From positions 1-47,576 of the forward strand of contig JASLXP010001161.1 in the NCBI GenBank assembly GCA_030740295.1: a stretch of 47,576 bases of DNA, in the 5' to 3' direction. This document shows, one piece after another, positions 8,742 through 17,805 of the stretch. Position numbers and translations under genes: made by a program. Positions within the stretch are counted from its first letter, which is position 1, and each line of letters begins with the position of its first letter. The notes under the pieces are model-generated. The model was not told where the DNA came from. It ran no database searches and saw nothing but the letters and a program-made list of their open reading frames with translations. This stretch comes from Planctomycetota bacterium (GTDB lineage: Bacteria > Planctomycetota > PUPC01 > JACPCR01).

Positions 8742-8827
8742 TGGTGTAGCACGGAGTTGAGTTCACGAGCTGCTGCGCGGTCAAGAATCGTCTATGTCTT
8801 AAAGCTGCTTTCGGCCGCAAGCACGGA

Positions 8828-8917
8828 AAGGGCCACGGATGAAGAGACCGCGGATGTTTTGGTTCTGATATCCGTGGCCCTCTTTATCCGTGGCCCTCTT
8901 CATCCGTGGCCCTCTTT
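8828..8917. repeat. Three 16-bp tandem repeats plus an inverted copy
   Basis: The unit ATCCGTGGCCCTCTTT occurs three times back to back (8870-8885, 8886-8901, 8902-8917; one base differs in the middle copy). An inverted copy, GGGCCACGGAT, stands about 30 bases before the first (8830-8840) and is extended by GAAGAG, which pairs with CTCTTC ahead of the third copy. The block lies between two convergent gene ends (8741 + and 8972 -) and could fold into alternative hairpins, so it may act as a bidirectional terminator. Confidence 0.7.
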
Positions 8918-8971
8918 TTCGTAGTTATTAAGATCTCCGCGCCACGCGCAGAAGTGACAGAGAAAGACTCC

Positions 8972-11900
8972 CTACCCCCCAAACTTATTCATCACGTTGT
9001 AGAAAGTCTTGGAAGTCTCCAGCGCGTCCGTGCTCGTTGCCAGCACAAGGACGCTGATGGCCTGAAGACACATGAACAGCAGACATGCCCGATTCACCTG
9101 ATCTGAATCCAATTTGAACGGGCTTCCTTTCTCCAAAACCGGCGCCACTGCGGTCCAGAGCAGCGGAAACAGAAACAGCCAGATACGTCCCACTTCGCCG
9201 CGGTTCACGGCCAGGGCGCAGAGCAGGAAGAAGGTGAAGGTGATCCCCCAGTAAAAAGCATCCGTGATCTGGAACGTTTTGGTTCGGGCGAATTCAAGGA
9301 GCTTGATTACAGATAAGACGAGCAATGAAATCGTCGCGGCCGGGCCCATGGCATAGAGCGTTTCCACAAGGTTGGAGAGGGCCCACGGCCAATACTCGTT
9401 TCCGTAGCCTTTGTGCCACTCCGCATTGTTTTTGTAGCAGAGGAGCAGCACGGAAATCAGATTGAATTTGCAGGTGATGACGAGAAGGATGATCGGAACA
9501 AAGAACCCCGAAGCGGCTCCGATGAAAGCCGGCACGAACTCACGCCAATCCGGCAATCTGGATTCCTGTTTCATTGCATAGAGCAGGAAGGCGCCGCTCC
9601 AGAAGAGCATGCCAAGCGGCACGAGGAACGCGAGAGTCGTCCCTATCGCGATGAAGGTGACGAATCCAAAGAGGGCGCCGAAATACCAATGCCGAGTCTT
9701 CACCGTTTTCACCGCCAGCCAGACCATCAACACCGCCAGCGCGCCGAATGTCTGATCGAGCCCCGGGTTGTAGCTGAAGGTGCCGGGAAAAAGCGCGGTA
9801 AAGGCAGCAATGATGAAGCTGGTCCTGCGCGAACAAAACTCCCTCGAAAGCAGATACACAAGCGGCACCGTGATCGCTGCAAGCAGGTAACAGAGCAGCG
9901 AAGCTCCGAGCGCAGTGCCCAGGGGAAACCTGAAAATATCTGACTGCCGGGTCGTGGCCTCGCCCAGCGTATCACGCAGCACGGGCGACATATTCAGCGC
10001 GGTCGTTTCCAGCCAGTGACGCAGACCTTCAAAGACATCGAGGAACTGCATGACCCCGTAAAAGAAAAGTGTCGGCCCTGGGGGATGGGTCTCCAGGTGA
10101 GGCAGGAGCGGGTCCCGTTCACCTTCAAGAAAACGCCACTGAAAGGTCTCCAGAAAATGGCCGAGGCTATCAATCTGGCTCGCGGCCACGTTGTAAGCGC
10201 CGTCCCCGAGCCGCTGGATAAACGGCCACACCGCGGCCGCCAGGGAAAACTCGTGCAGAAACATCACTGACGAAAAGTGAAGCAGGAATTTCAGCCCCGC
10301 CAGGATCAACAGCAGTCCCGTCACCCACCAGCCGCTCTGATTTTCAACGGCCCATTCCTTTTCCTTCTTAAGACTTCCCCAGACCAGGCCGACCATGAGC
10401 AGTGCAAGGATGAAAGGGAACGGCATCCCTCCCCACTGCGGATTGATGGCATGACGGCTCGCGTAATCGCCGGCAAAAGGAATGCTCCACTGACAAGCCA
10501 CCGGCACCAGCAACAACAGGCTGATCGCAGCCACGCCCAGTATGCATTGCCGTTCCACGTTGCCCCGACGAAACCACCGCCATGAGGCCATGCCTGCGGC
10601 CAGCAAAAATCCGAACAGCGATGACCACTTGCCAAATGCAAATGAAGCAGGCTCAAAACGAAACAGAAGCTCATGGTTGCCCACCCCAAGGCGAACGGCG
10701 CGAAACAGGAAATTGGCCCTAAGCACCTCGTGCTCTTTCCCAGTCTGATCGAAACATTTCCACCCCGGATGCCACGCTTCATTCATCACCAGGTAGCCCG
10801 GCTTCTGCATCGATACATTCACTCGAACTCTGTTGGGCGAGTAACTGGCAAATGAGAGCGCACGATAGGGCTCCCCTTCCGTCGCGGTCTCGACGCTCCG
10901 CGGCGGGTCTTCCGTGGTCTCGACGCTCCGCGGCGGGTCTTCACTCTTTCTCTCGAGAAGAACCACCTTCCTTGGATCGTGTCCTTCCTGATCAAGCATC
11001 TTCAGCACATCCACTGATTCCATCTGGTCGCCATTCGCCACCACATAAACAAACGGAAATGCAGTCCTCGTGCGCACGGGACGCGGCCCTTCGTTGGTTT
11101 CCTCATATCGAAATCCAAGACTTAAATGATCCAGAAGCCGATGCTCCGCTTTGGGTTTCAGATCAGGCACCCAGACTTCGGGCTTCGGTTCTCTGCCTGT
11201 CACCTTAGACATGAATTCCGCATACCTCGCCGGCAGCATCGGGTTGTATCCATTAATGTCTTTGAGGCCGAACTGCACGAGCAGGTACTCCGGCAGCATC
11301 GTCCCGACAATCTGCCGGTTATATTCCGCGACTCTTTCCTTCTCTCCAATCGAATCGGGCAGACTCGCCAGCAGAGGCGACCCATAAAGTTTGTCGACCT
11401 CTCTGAGCTGGATCTGCGGATACAGAAAGCTCCACGACTCGACAAGAAACGCCACCGTAATGAGAGCCGCGGCAAGCCGCTTCCGCTCTGTCTTGACCCG
11501 GAGAGCCAGTCCCGCCGAATAGAAGATACAGAAATAGAGGACGCCACCTGAGATCCCCCTGAACCTGAAACTCGCAAACAGAGCCAGGAGGAGGCATACG
11601 ATCCCCGCGGCCATTACCCCTTTCAGGTCCTCTCGATCACTCCAGAAGACCTGCAGTCCGTAAGCCACAGCAAACGGCAACACCAACCCCAGAATGAATA
11701 ACGGCCTTGCTGCCCCGCGAAAGAGAGAGAAGCCTGGAATCAGTTTATTCGCCGCGCTGAAAAGTCCCCCCGCCTCACCCAGCGAATAGACCACGCATGC
11801 AAGCCCGACAGCGGCGAAATAAATGATGTCGCGCCGGTTCTTCGATACGAAACAGAGCGCGATACAGGCCACCGGCAGCAACCCCATAAAGAAAGCCTTC

Positions 11901-12856
11901 TCCCATGCCCATGTATCTCCTTCCCAATACTGCATCGGGTTGATCGATGGTCTCAGATCCGGTCGGAGAAAACCCTTGATTTCGCTCCAGCCCAGTGCGC
12001 CGACACTCGAAAACTCGGTACTGCCGTAGACTTTGCGCGCGGACATTCCGGCCATTTCAAAGGCCGGCAGAATCTGAACAGACGAAATCGCCCCCGCCAG
12101 AATCCCAGCGGACACAAAGAGCAGACACGCCGCAAGCTTCTGCTCACTTTCCACGAGTCGCAGCAGAAAGTATCCGACCATGAAAAACGCCGCATAGAAT
12201 GAGACCTGTGGCTGCATCGAAAGTCCCATCATTCCGAGGCAAATGGCCAGAATTCCAGCGGGCCGAAGAAGCTCCCGCGAAGCGTCAGTACTGCTGCGGC
12301 AGATGCTGTCGATCATCCACAGGCAGAGCGGCACCCACGCCAGCCCGAGGAAACCGGTATGGCCCGGCACGAGTACGTGCAGAAGATACTTGCCGCCGAA
12401 CATGAAGAACAACGCGCCCATCAAGGCCGGCCAGATGTCCAGTTGCCTTGACCAGCGCAGATAGCCAAAGCACCCCACACCGCCCAGGACGAGGTGCAGG
12501 ACGATCATCCACAGAATCGAAATGTTGGCCGGCAGCGGCAGCAGGAGCCAGTTGACCGGGTAAAAGGCCCAGCATTCCGGATTACCGATGAATGGTATGC
12601 CGGAGAAGATGTTCGGATACCAGAGCGGCAGTTCGCCGTGCAGTATCAGATCTCGCCTGAGATGTTCCTGCCACGCCATCCGCTGGTTGATGATGTCCGA
12701 GAAGCTCGAATACAGAACCGAGGCCGGCGAGCTCAACGCCTCGGCAAAGAACAACAATGCCAGCCCGGCCAGCGCGAGGCATGCCTGCACGTCCCTGTTT
12801 TCGCTGAGATGTTCGCGGATGGATTTCTGCACGGGCCCTGTGGCTGAGTGTGGCAA
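8972..12856 (-). CDS. Giant membrane protein: YfhO-like domain fused to a second GT-C-like unit
   Basis: A 1294-residue polytopic membrane protein. Residues about 25-745 match the YfhO/GT-C pattern: an N-terminal helix, a loop with HGELPLWYPNIFSGIPF, many helices, then a beta domain with NEAWHPGWKCFDQTGKEH and a PASFAFG anchor before the membrane. YfhO proteins glycosylate cell-wall polymers in Bacillus-type bacteria. From about residue 780 a second unit begins, with THPPGPTLFF near 918 and NRGEVGRIWLFLFPL near the end, the same motifs as in the 6154-7713 protein. The open frame begins with TTG at 12856; a GTG 24 bases inside is an alternative, and the first ATG is at about residue 60. A 30-bp duplication near 10886-10945 inserts a repeated EDPPRSVETT in the loop before the beta domain. 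The exact reaction is unknown. Confidence 0.82.
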   Translation of the reverse strand: MPHSATGPVQKSIREHLSENRDVQACLALAGLALLFFAEALSSPASVLYSSFSDIINQRMAWQEHLRRDLILHGELPLWYPNIFSGIPFIGNPECWAFYPVNWLLLPLPANISILWMIVLHLVLGGVGCFGYLRWSRQLDIWPALMGALFFMFGGKYLLHVLVPGHTGFLGLAWVPLCLWMIDSICRSSTDASRELLRPAGILAICLGMMGLSMQPQVSFYAAFFMVGYFLLRLVESEQKLAACLLFVSAGILAGAISSVQILPAFEMAGMSARKVYGSTEFSSVGALGWSEIKGFLRPDLRPSINPMQYWEGDTWAWEKAFFMGLLPVACIALCFVSKNRRDIIYFAAVGLACVVYSLGEAGGLFSAANKLIPGFSLFRGAARPLFILGLVLPFAVAYGLQVFWSDREDLKGVMAAGIVCLLLALFASFRFRGISGGVLYFCIFYSAGLALRVKTERKRLAAALITVAFLVESWSFLYPQIQLREVDKLYGSPLLASLPDSIGEKERVAEYNRQIVGTMLPEYLLVQFGLKDINGYNPMLPARYAEFMSKVTGREPKPEVWVPDLKPKAEHRLLDHLSLGFRYEETNEGPRPVRTRTAFPFVYVVANGDQMESVDVLKMLDQEGHDPRKVVLLERKSEDPPRSVETTEDPPRSVETATEGEPYRALSFASYSPNRVRVNVSMQKPGYLVMNEAWHPGWKCFDQTGKEHEVLRANFLFRAVRLGVGNHELLFRFEPASFAFGKWSSLFGFLLAAGMASWRWFRRGNVERQCILGVAAISLLLLVPVACQWSIPFAGDYASRHAINPQWGGMPFPFILALLMVGLVWGSLKKEKEWAVENQSGWWVTGLLLILAGLKFLLHFSSVMFLHEFSLAAAVWPFIQRLGDGAYNVAASQIDSLGHFLETFQWRFLEGERDPLLPHLETHPPGPTLFFYGVMQFLDVFEGLRHWLETTALNMSPVLRDTLGEATTRQSDIFRFPLGTALGASLLCYLLAAITVPLVYLLSREFCSRRTSFIIAAFTALFPGTFSYNPGLDQTFGALAVLMVWLAVKTVKTRHWYFGALFGFVTFIAIGTTLAFLVPLGMLFWSGAFLLYAMKQESRLPDWREFVPAFIGAASGFFVPIILLVITCKFNLISVLLLCYKNNAEWHKGYGNEYWPWALSNLVETLYAMGPAATISLLVLSVIKLLEFARTKTFQITDAFYWGITFTFFLLCALAVNRGEVGRIWLFLFPLLWTAVAPVLEKGSPFKLDSDQVNRACLLFMCLQAISVLVLATSTDALETSKTFYNVMNKFGG
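10886..10945 (-). repeat. 30-bp tandem duplication inside the giant membrane gene
   Basis: Two adjacent 30-base copies, each containing CGACGCTCCGCGGCGGGTCT, encode on the minus strand the repeated decapeptide EDPPRSVETT. The length is a multiple of three, so the frame is kept. It lies in a linker between membrane helices and the C-terminal beta domain of the YfhO-like half, where extra residues are likely tolerated. Confidence 0.8.
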
Positions 12857-13163
12857 TTCAGCCGAAAGTGTATGCGCCTACCCGCGGTTTTTCTTGTGGC
12901 ACTTTGTATTCGGCTTCACCACAGACTCCGGTGGCCTTTCTCTTCGTCTTAATCTTCGTCCCTGAGCAGTATCAGATTACGACGAAGTGAAGGACAGAGC
13001 CAGTCTTACGTTGCCCAAGGTTTACGATGCTTTGGGGTAGTGGCGGCGGGACGCCGCAGCTACAAAGCTGTCGCCTTGAGTGCATGGACTTCTTACGAAC
13101 GAATCTGGCAGCCCGTGGCTACGACCGCGACGGGCAACGCCTGAATCTGCTCCCCCAACGCCT
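12857..13163. other. Intergenic stretch with two hairpin elements
   Basis: No gene is supported here. One hairpin has arms CTTCGTCTTAATC (12942-12954) and GATTACGACGAAG (12975-12987), pairing at 12 of 13 positions. A second, REP-like palindrome at 13037-13063 has nested arms GTAG/CTAC and GCGGC/GCCGC. The first shares TTTCTCTTCGTCTTAATCT with a hairpin at 17547-17609, so it is probably an interspersed intergenic repeat. It also lies just after the GH9 stop in the minus direction and could terminate that transcript. Confidence 0.55.
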
Positions 13164-15419
13164 CTACTTTGGAGCCGGCAACGGCCCTCGATACGGCTTC
13201 GGATTCTTAGGGGCGAGCGCGCCGAAGATCATCACCGCGGGCGCGAGATTTTCCGTGACGGTGAACTCCGTCTGCGGCGGGCACTGATCTATATCGATGA
13301 ATCGGTACAGATCGGGAATCTGCTTTGCCGGCGGAACGCTGCCGAATGTACGGAACATCCAGTGGTTGCCGCGACCGGGTCCGTAGAACCACAGACCGGG
13401 CAGGTATTCATCGAGGTCGTCGTTCATCGATTCGAGGAAGAGAGGATGAAGCGCGTGTTTCTGTCCGAGCCCAGTGCACTGCACCTGTCCCATCGGGTTC
13501 GCGCCCAAGCAGGCATCCGCGGATGCGGAAAGCAGGTCGTAGAATTTTTGCTGTCCGGTGATCTTCCAAACCAGGGCAATGATGGCCGCCTGTCCGGTCG
13601 AATGTGTTCCCATCAGGATGGGGGCCCAGGGGTGCTTGAAGTGCACGTATGCCTTCTTCCAGGTAAAGGTGTTCGTGGCCCAACCGTAAGACCCGGCGAG
13701 GGCCTGCCGCACGTTCTGTTGAAAGGCCCCATCGAGCCCGGGCGTCTTGGCCGGCAGCATACAGTAAGCGTAGGCAAAATTTGTCGCGCCGGGTGCCAGG
13801 TAATCGATTTTGACCTTCAACGTTTTCAGAGAATCGATCAGCCTGGCAAATCGTGCGTCCTGCGTTGCATAGAGGAGTCTTGCGGCCGCATCGGCGACGA
13901 GGATTTCCGCGCCCTGTTTCTTTGGCGGGAATTTCTGCATGCCGCAATCAAACGCTTTGATCGCCGAAGCGACCAGCCTTTCGCCTTTCTTCTTGCCCGC
14001 TGCAAAGCTTTTCAGCAGGCGTCCCAGGTGCGCGGCGGAAGCTGCAAAAGAAAAACAGGAGAGCTGGCTGGCCGGGAGCATCACGTATTCGGTGATCTCG
14101 TTGTCCACATGGGTCAGCCACGCATTTTCGTTGATATTCTTCGGATGCGCCCAGGCTTCACTGCCGGCCGATATGCCGCCGTCGGGCCATTGTGTCTCAA
14201 GGTAGTAGAGCAGGAGGAAGTACGCTTCGTCGAGGATGTCCGGAATGCCGTTGCCGGACTCGGGTATGACAAACTGGTTGTCGATGAACGCATCAGGATT
14301 GATCTCGTAGACGGATGCGAGCAGCTTGCCGATATTAATATGCATAGGCCGACGGTCGTAATCGCCGGCATCGTGATAACCGCCCCGGACCTCCACGTAT
14401 TTGATGGTGCCGTCTTTCTTGACCTTATCGAGGTGTTCCCTGATGGATTTGAAATTCAGCGCTGGCCCAAATTCGGGATAGGCCGCAATCTTTGTGTGCA
14501 TCTTGCATCTCTTGCGCACCCACGGCGTGTGCTCACGTTTCAGCTCGACCCCGCACCGCTCGTGAAAGAGCGCCCGAATCGATGTGAACAGCGGCTCTGC
14601 CATCACATCATCGCCAATCCGAAACGAATACGAACGCCCAACGCCAGGGATGCTGATGCAGTATGAGCCAGGCTTGACCGCCTTAAGATCGAGGCCGTAA
14701 ACGTTCTCGTTGGAGAAATCACTCTTGTATGCATCCTCATGTTTCTGGCCCGCCTTGTGACGCAGCTTTGCCTTGCCCTCGTGAACCGTCTTGCCGCTTT
14801 GCAGATCGATGACCGAAAAGCCAGAGACCACTTTGCCGAGGGCACCGGCCGTCCCCAGCCATTTGCCGAAGTATGCGAAACGAAATCCGGCATTCGAAAC
14901 GTAGCCAATCTGATTCACCTTGATGGCATCACTGAGAACCTGTTCTTCCGACCAGGTAATCGCGACATCGACATTCTTCTCCCCAAGCCCGTTGGATTTG
15001 AACGAGTATTTCTTCCCCTCGTTCATCGACCTTGGCAGCCGCACGAAAACCGTCGACTGCCAGGTCTTCGGCGTGTATGCCCTGGGTCTATGGCCCATGT
15101 GGTAGAGGTGCTCATACCGGCCGATGACTTTGATGCCTTCCATCTCCGCACCGTCTTCAGTGATCGAATACCGGCCGGCATCCTCGAGCGGCTGGTTCTT
15201 GAAAAGGTTCTTGTCCGGATGCGTCATCCGAAAAACGAACCCGACCGTATCTGCCGTGTAAACGTGCAGAAATTCATTGTGAACGAGCACGTCAGCCGGT
15301 CCGAGCTTGACGACTTTGCCAAAGCCGTATGGCTCACCAATGGCGACTGTAAAAAGAGTAAGAGAAGCGAACAGAGTCTTAAGAAGGCAGGCTTGGCAGG
15401 TGGACATGGGGTTTGTCAT
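13164..15419 (-). CDS. Glycoside hydrolase family 9 (endo-glucanase-like)
   Basis: A 751-residue secreted GH9 enzyme, an inverting glycosidase acting on cellulose or other beta-glucans. After a signal peptide (start MTNPMSTCQ or the second ATG at 15407; cut near FTVAIGEP) comes an N-terminal beta region and a CelD-type Ig-like domain beginning at IKVNQIGYVSNAGFRFAY. The catalytic (alpha/alpha)6 domain shows the GH9 base motif GGYHDAGDYDRR (about residues 344-355; family GGWxDAGDYxK). The C-terminal motif QTEFTVTENLAPAV (around 717-730) holds the candidate acid Glu. The gene is divergent from the CBM-bearing sulfatase, only 88 bases apart, so both may share a regulatory region. The exact polysaccharide cannot be told. 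Confidence 0.9.
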   Translation of the reverse strand: MTNPMSTCQACLLKTLFASLTLFTVAIGEPYGFGKVVKLGPADVLVHNEFLHVYTADTVGFVFRMTHPDKNLFKNQPLEDAGRYSITEDGAEMEGIKVIGRYEHLYHMGHRPRAYTPKTWQSTVFVRLPRSMNEGKKYSFKSNGLGEKNVDVAITWSEEQVLSDAIKVNQIGYVSNAGFRFAYFGKWLGTAGALGKVVSGFSVIDLQSGKTVHEGKAKLRHKAGQKHEDAYKSDFSNENVYGLDLKAVKPGSYCISIPGVGRSYSFRIGDDVMAEPLFTSIRALFHERCGVELKREHTPWVRKRCKMHTKIAAYPEFGPALNFKSIREHLDKVKKDGTIKYVEVRGGYHDAGDYDRRPMHINIGKLLASVYEINPDAFIDNQFVIPESGNGIPDILDEAYFLLLYYLETQWPDGGISAGSEAWAHPKNINENAWLTHVDNEITEYVMLPASQLSCFSFAASAAHLGRLLKSFAAGKKKGERLVASAIKAFDCGMQKFPPKKQGAEILVADAAARLLYATQDARFARLIDSLKTLKVKIDYLAPGATNFAYAYCMLPAKTPGLDGAFQQNVRQALAGSYGWATNTFTWKKAYVHFKHPWAPILMGTHSTGQAAIIALVWKITGQQKFYDLLSASADACLGANPMGQVQCTGLGQKHALHPLFLESMNDDLDEYLPGLWFYGPGRGNHWMFRTFGSVPPAKQIPDLYRFIDIDQCPPQTEFTVTENLAPAVMIFGALAPKNPKPYRGPLPAPK

Positions 15420-15507
15420 TTCGGTGTCAGGCAGGTATCTCTAACAACAGCAGTAGCGGACAGCTTTTAACTGAGATCCTCCCCCTCAACAACTACTGAA
15501 TCCTAAA

Positions 15508-17403
15508 ATGAAGACCATCTTTTCCATCCTCTTGTTCTGCACTTCGGCCAACGCGGAGCGACCGCCTAACATCGTTTTCATCATGTCCGACGAGCTTGCG
15601 TACTACGAGCTCTCGCACATGGGTAATCCCTACATCAAGACGCCGAGGATCGATAAGTTCGCGGCCGAGGGCATCCGGTTTACCCAGGCATTGGCCGGCG
15701 CGCCCGTCTGTGCTCCGCTGCGCTGCAACCTGATGACGGGCAAGCATGCCGGGCATGCATCTGTTCGGGCCAACGACGGCGGCACTCCACTGCGCGAAGG
15801 CGAACCGACCATCGCTTCGATCCTCAAGGCAAAGGGATACGCTACCGGCGGATTCGGAAAGTGGGGCTGCGGAGGACGCGATTCGACCGGGGTGCCGGAG
15901 AAGCACGGCTTCGATGTCTTCTTCGGGTATTACGATCAGGTCCACGCGCATTCGTTCTATCCGCCCTACCTGATCCGAAACAGTGAAGAGGTGGTCCTCG
16001 ATGGCAACCAGGGCGGACGTGCTGGCAAGACATATTCGCATTCACGGATCATGGAAGAAGGTCTGAAATTCATTCGTGAGAACAAGGCTCAGCCCTTCTT
16101 TTGTTACTTCCCAATCACGCCTCCGCACGGCATGTATGACATTCCGGCTGATGATCCGGCTTGGGAGCATTACAAGGATGAGGAGTGGGTCAAGAATCCC
16201 AACATCTCGCAGGAGATTAAGAACTATGCCGCCATGGTGACCATGGTGGATCGAAACGTCGGAGAAGTGCTCGACCTGTTGAAGGAACTGGGTCTCGAAG
16301 AAAATACGATCGTCTTCTTTACCGGCGATAACGGCGGGCAGGATCGGTTTCGGAGCAAGGAACATCCCCGCGGTTTTTTCGGCCCCAACGTCCATCCGAA
16401 AACCGGTGTGGAGTTTCGTGGGGGCAAAGGCAATCTTTATGAAGGCGGCCTGCGCATCCCGTTCCTTGCCCGGTGGCCTGGGAAGATCAAATCCGGCCAG
16501 GTCAGCGACCTCATCTTTTACCAGCCCGATGTGCTTCCCACGCTCGCCGAATTGACCGGTGCAAAAGCGCCATCGGACATTGACGGAATCTCGATTCTTC
16601 CCGAGCTGCTCGGCGAAAAGGCCACTGGCCGCAAACAGGAAAAGCACGAGATGCTCTACTGGGAATACGGCAGACAGACCGCAGTGCGCTTCGGTCACTG
16701 GAAAGCCATCCAACCCAGGAAAGACGGGGAATGGGAGCTCTACGACCTTTCGAAAGATATCAGTGAGACCACCAGCGTCGCCGGCGCGAATCCTGAGGTC
16801 CTCAAAAAGATGCTCGCCTTTGCCCAGGCCTCACACGAACCCGTACAGGCCGGCACCTACACCACGCGCACTCGCCACGAGCGCGATCGCTGGGCCAAAT
16901 GGGGCACGGCGCGTCCAGCCAGAAAGCCCAGAGGCAAAGCGAATAGAATCAAAGAGCCCAACCTGATCCCGGCCGGGCAGATGAAGATGGCAAGAGTGAG
17001 CAGCGAAAACACCGCGAACGGCAAGCACGGGAAGAATGCGATGGATGGCGATCCGCACACCGTGTGGCATTCGCAGTTTTCTCACAAGCTCGAAAAGCAC
17101 CCTCACGAAATCATCATCGATCTCGGCACCAGCCAGCCCATTGCCGGTTTTCGCTACCTTGCCCGCCAGGACAGCGGCTGGAATGGCGCCTTCGCCAAGA
17201 CCGAATTCTATGTAAGCGAAACGGCAGAGTTCGAAGAAAAGCCCAACGTGGAAGTGACGTTCAAGAAGGTAAAGAAGGTGCAGTCAGCGAATCCAGCAAA
17301 GCCGCTCGCGGGCCGCTACGTGAAGATTCGAATTCTGTCAGAAGTGAACGGGGGAGACTGGGCTTCGGCGGCCGAAATCGGCGTTGTAAGGGGGAAGAAT
17401 TAG
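15508..17403 (+). CDS. Secreted sulfatase with C-terminal CBM32-like domain
   Basis: A 631-residue exported sulfatase. The signal peptide is MKTIFSILLFCTSANA. The sulfatase signature is VCAPLRCNLMTGKHAGH with Cys68 as the formylglycine site, metal ligands D28 near the start and D274-N275 (TGDNGGQ), and GKWG at 117-120. After a basic linker (about 455-485) the last 140 residues form an F5/8-type C / CBM32-like sandwich: SSENTANGKHGKNAMDGD, then HTVWHSQF, then EIIIDLGTSQPIAGFRYLAR. That module usually binds galactose-type or other sugars and would tether the enzyme to sulfated polysaccharide. The divergent GH9 gene 88 bases away suggests joint use. The maturase needed to make formylglycine is not in the window. 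Confidence 0.93.
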   Translation: MKTIFSILLFCTSANAERPPNIVFIMSDELAYYELSHMGNPYIKTPRIDKFAAEGIRFTQALAGAPVCAPLRCNLMTGKHAGHASVRANDGGTPLREGEPTIASILKAKGYATGGFGKWGCGGRDSTGVPEKHGFDVFFGYYDQVHAHSFYPPYLIRNSEEVVLDGNQGGRAGKTYSHSRIMEEGLKFIRENKAQPFFCYFPITPPHGMYDIPADDPAWEHYKDEEWVKNPNISQEIKNYAAMVTMVDRNVGEVLDLLKELGLEENTIVFFTGDNGGQDRFRSKEHPRGFFGPNVHPKTGVEFRGGKGNLYEGGLRIPFLARWPGKIKSGQVSDLIFYQPDVLPTLAELTGAKAPSDIDGISILPELLGEKATGRKQEKHEMLYWEYGRQTAVRFGHWKAIQPRKDGEWELYDLSKDISETTSVAGANPEVLKKMLAFAQASHEPVQAGTYTTRTRHERDRWAKWGTARPARKPRGKANRIKEPNLIPAGQMKMARVSSENTANGKHGKNAMDGDPHTVWHSQFSHKLEKHPHEIIIDLGTSQPIAGFRYLARQDSGWNGAFAKTEFYVSETAEFEEKPNVEVTFKKVKKVQSANPAKPLAGRYVKIRILSEVNGGDWASAAEIGVVRGKN

Positions 17404-17805
17404 GCAAGGTTGTTGGCCACGATTACTACAGCATTGGATTCCACGAAAACGGCTGGCAGGCTGGCAGATTCTTTCGTCCATCTCCTCATTCTTCGCCCAA
17501 GACACACCAGACCAACGCAACATGAGACTGGCTGGCTCTTTCTCTTCGTCTTTCTCTTCGTCTTAATCTCAATTTGCTCCGGGACAGAGATAAAGACGAT
17601 GAGAAGACGGGCTGGCAGGCTGGCAGCCTGCGACACGAGGTCCTTCAATTTTGGCTGACTCCCACCGGCCAGGGGGCGTGGTACTTGCTCACTATCTGCT
17701 GCTTTCCCGGGATGACCGTGCCATGTAATCTGGACGTCAAAGAGGGCTCTTGACAACTGATGCTCAGAAGCCTTCATGCACGGTCTTCGACGATATAATT
17801 CCGCC
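17404..17805. other. Intergenic region with a long imperfect hairpin
   Basis: No gene is supported. Arms at 17547-17570 and 17587-17609 pair almost throughout (inner 18-nt arms match at 16 positions, the outer part has one bulged base), enclosing a 16-nt loop. This could terminate the sulfatase transcript, although no U-tract follows. The left arm shares TTTCTCTTCGTCTTAATCT with the hairpin at 12942-12987. Repeats of GGCTGGCAGGCT (about 17450-17465 and 17610-17628) flank it. Confidence 0.55.

Noticed and set aside
8870..8917. CRISPR-like array
   Set aside because: Repeats are directly adjacent with no spacers and no cas genes are present.
9413..9943. Charged plus-strand frame with many Glu and Arg
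   Set aside because: Antisense to membrane helices of the giant protein; such mirror frames are expected from hydrophobic codons.
13037..13063. Rho-independent terminator
   Set aside because: The palindrome is GC-rich but no T-run follows on either strand; a REP-like element is more likely.
13080..14666. 528-codon plus-strand frame
   Set aside because: It is antisense to the GH9 catalytic domain, whose GGYHDAGDY and C-terminal Glu motifs fix the minus strand as coding.
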